Below, in pieces: positions 63,804 through 64,000 of a stretch of 64,000 bases of DNA. Both the position numbers and the translations under genes were made by a program. Origin of the DNA: a virus. The notes below the pieces were generated by a model that was not told the DNA's origin, made no database searches, and saw only the letters and a program-made list of their open reading frames with translations. How positions within the stretch are numbered: the stretch's first letter is position 1; the number at the start of each line of letters is the position of its first letter. The stretch lies in the IMG/VR virus record IMGVR_UViG_3300049893_000773, positions 23,663 to 87,662 of that record. The stretch is one strand, 5' to 3'.

Positions 63804-64000
63804 ATGACGAAGAATTACGAAGAATTGGGCCAACGTGTTGGAGCCTTGGTGGATGTAAAGAATGCAGCCTACGGTTCCAGCTTTGATGATGCTGGAGACT
63901 TTCTGCGTCTTCTCTACCCGAACGGGATTCAGCCAAGCCAGTACGGCGACGCCTTGGCCCTGGTTCGAATCTTCGACAAGATGAAGCGGATCGCTACAGA
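63804..64000 (+). CDS. Start of a gene cut by the window edge; function unknown
   Basis: 65 codons are visible (MTKNYEELGQRVGALVDVKN, then AAYGSSFDDAGDFLRLLYP and ALVRIFDKMKRIAT). The pattern K-N-x-x-YG, LYP-x-G, D-x-L-x-x-x-R-I-x-DK resembles a family of small helical phage proteins of unknown function. It begins seven bases behind TACGCT with a good -35 and no ribosome-binding sequence. Confidence 0.55.
   Translation, partial: MTKNYEELGQRVGALVDVKNAAYGSSFDDAGDFLRLLYPNGIQPSQYGDALALVRIFDKMKRIAT

Overview
The window is 64 kb of a large tailed bacteriophage of the contractile-tail (myovirus) type, distantly related to T4. No bacterial housekeeping gene, tRNA, rRNA, CRISPR array or insertion sequence was seen. 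Genes are packed tightly: no gap exceeds about 190 bases and many starts overlap the previous stop as ATGA or TAATG. Most genes are on the + strand. The host cannot be named from the sequence.

Layout. 0.1-11.9 kb is the head block: portal, prohead protease, scaffold, major capsid protein (MCP), two shortened copies of the MCP C-terminal domain, a GNAT fusion and small proteins. 11.9-25.1 kb holds neck proteins, a kinase-like protein, a probable tail terminator, two tandem tail sheath proteins and the tail tube; an antisense zinc/HNH-like gene follows the tube. 25.2-26.3 kb is a baseplate-hub chaperone whose reading frame appears to continue out of frame across a run of seven T. 26.4-30.1 kb is an accessory island inside the tail block (second kinase-like protein, thymidine kinase, DUF3293-like protein, Nudix hydrolase, ParB-like protein). 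30.1-41.7 kb is the tape measure and baseplate. 41.7-64 kb is DNA metabolism: a compact family A DNA polymerase, HD hydrolase, SSB, UvsX/RecA, dUTPase, 5'-3' exonuclease, DnaB-type helicase, class II ribonucleotide reductase, SWIM-SNF2 helicase, thymidylate synthase, DHFR, a class II amidotransferase and a run of small unknown genes.

How the genes work together. The head and tail blocks give a full myovirion assembly line in near-T4 order. The second half supplies replication and recombination proteins and a thymidylate route (RNR, dUTPase, ThyA, DHFR, thymidine kinase).

What stands out. (1) MCP-derived pieces: two C-terminal-domain paralogs directly behind the MCP, and two small proteins at 59.6-61.1 kb that resemble the MCP N-terminal region. 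(2) A recurring amphipathic helix, roughly MKxxxLxxLIxExVxxxLKE, starts or is embedded in many otherwise unrelated proteins. In three of them it follows another domain and begins at an internal ATG with a ribosome-binding sequence. I propose it may be a capsid-targeting tag. (3) Three divergent kinase-fold paralogs. (4) A TANTTA motif in front of many genes, often only 5-6 bases before the start codon, suggesting a phage-specific late promoter that gives leaderless mRNAs. A second, sigma70-like class (TTGACT, 16-17 bases, TANNCT) lies in the metabolic and accessory regions. (5) A periodic AACCCA leader before SSB and hairpins that enclose the ribosome-binding sites of the MCP paralogs. All homology statements are from reading the proteins; no database search was run.
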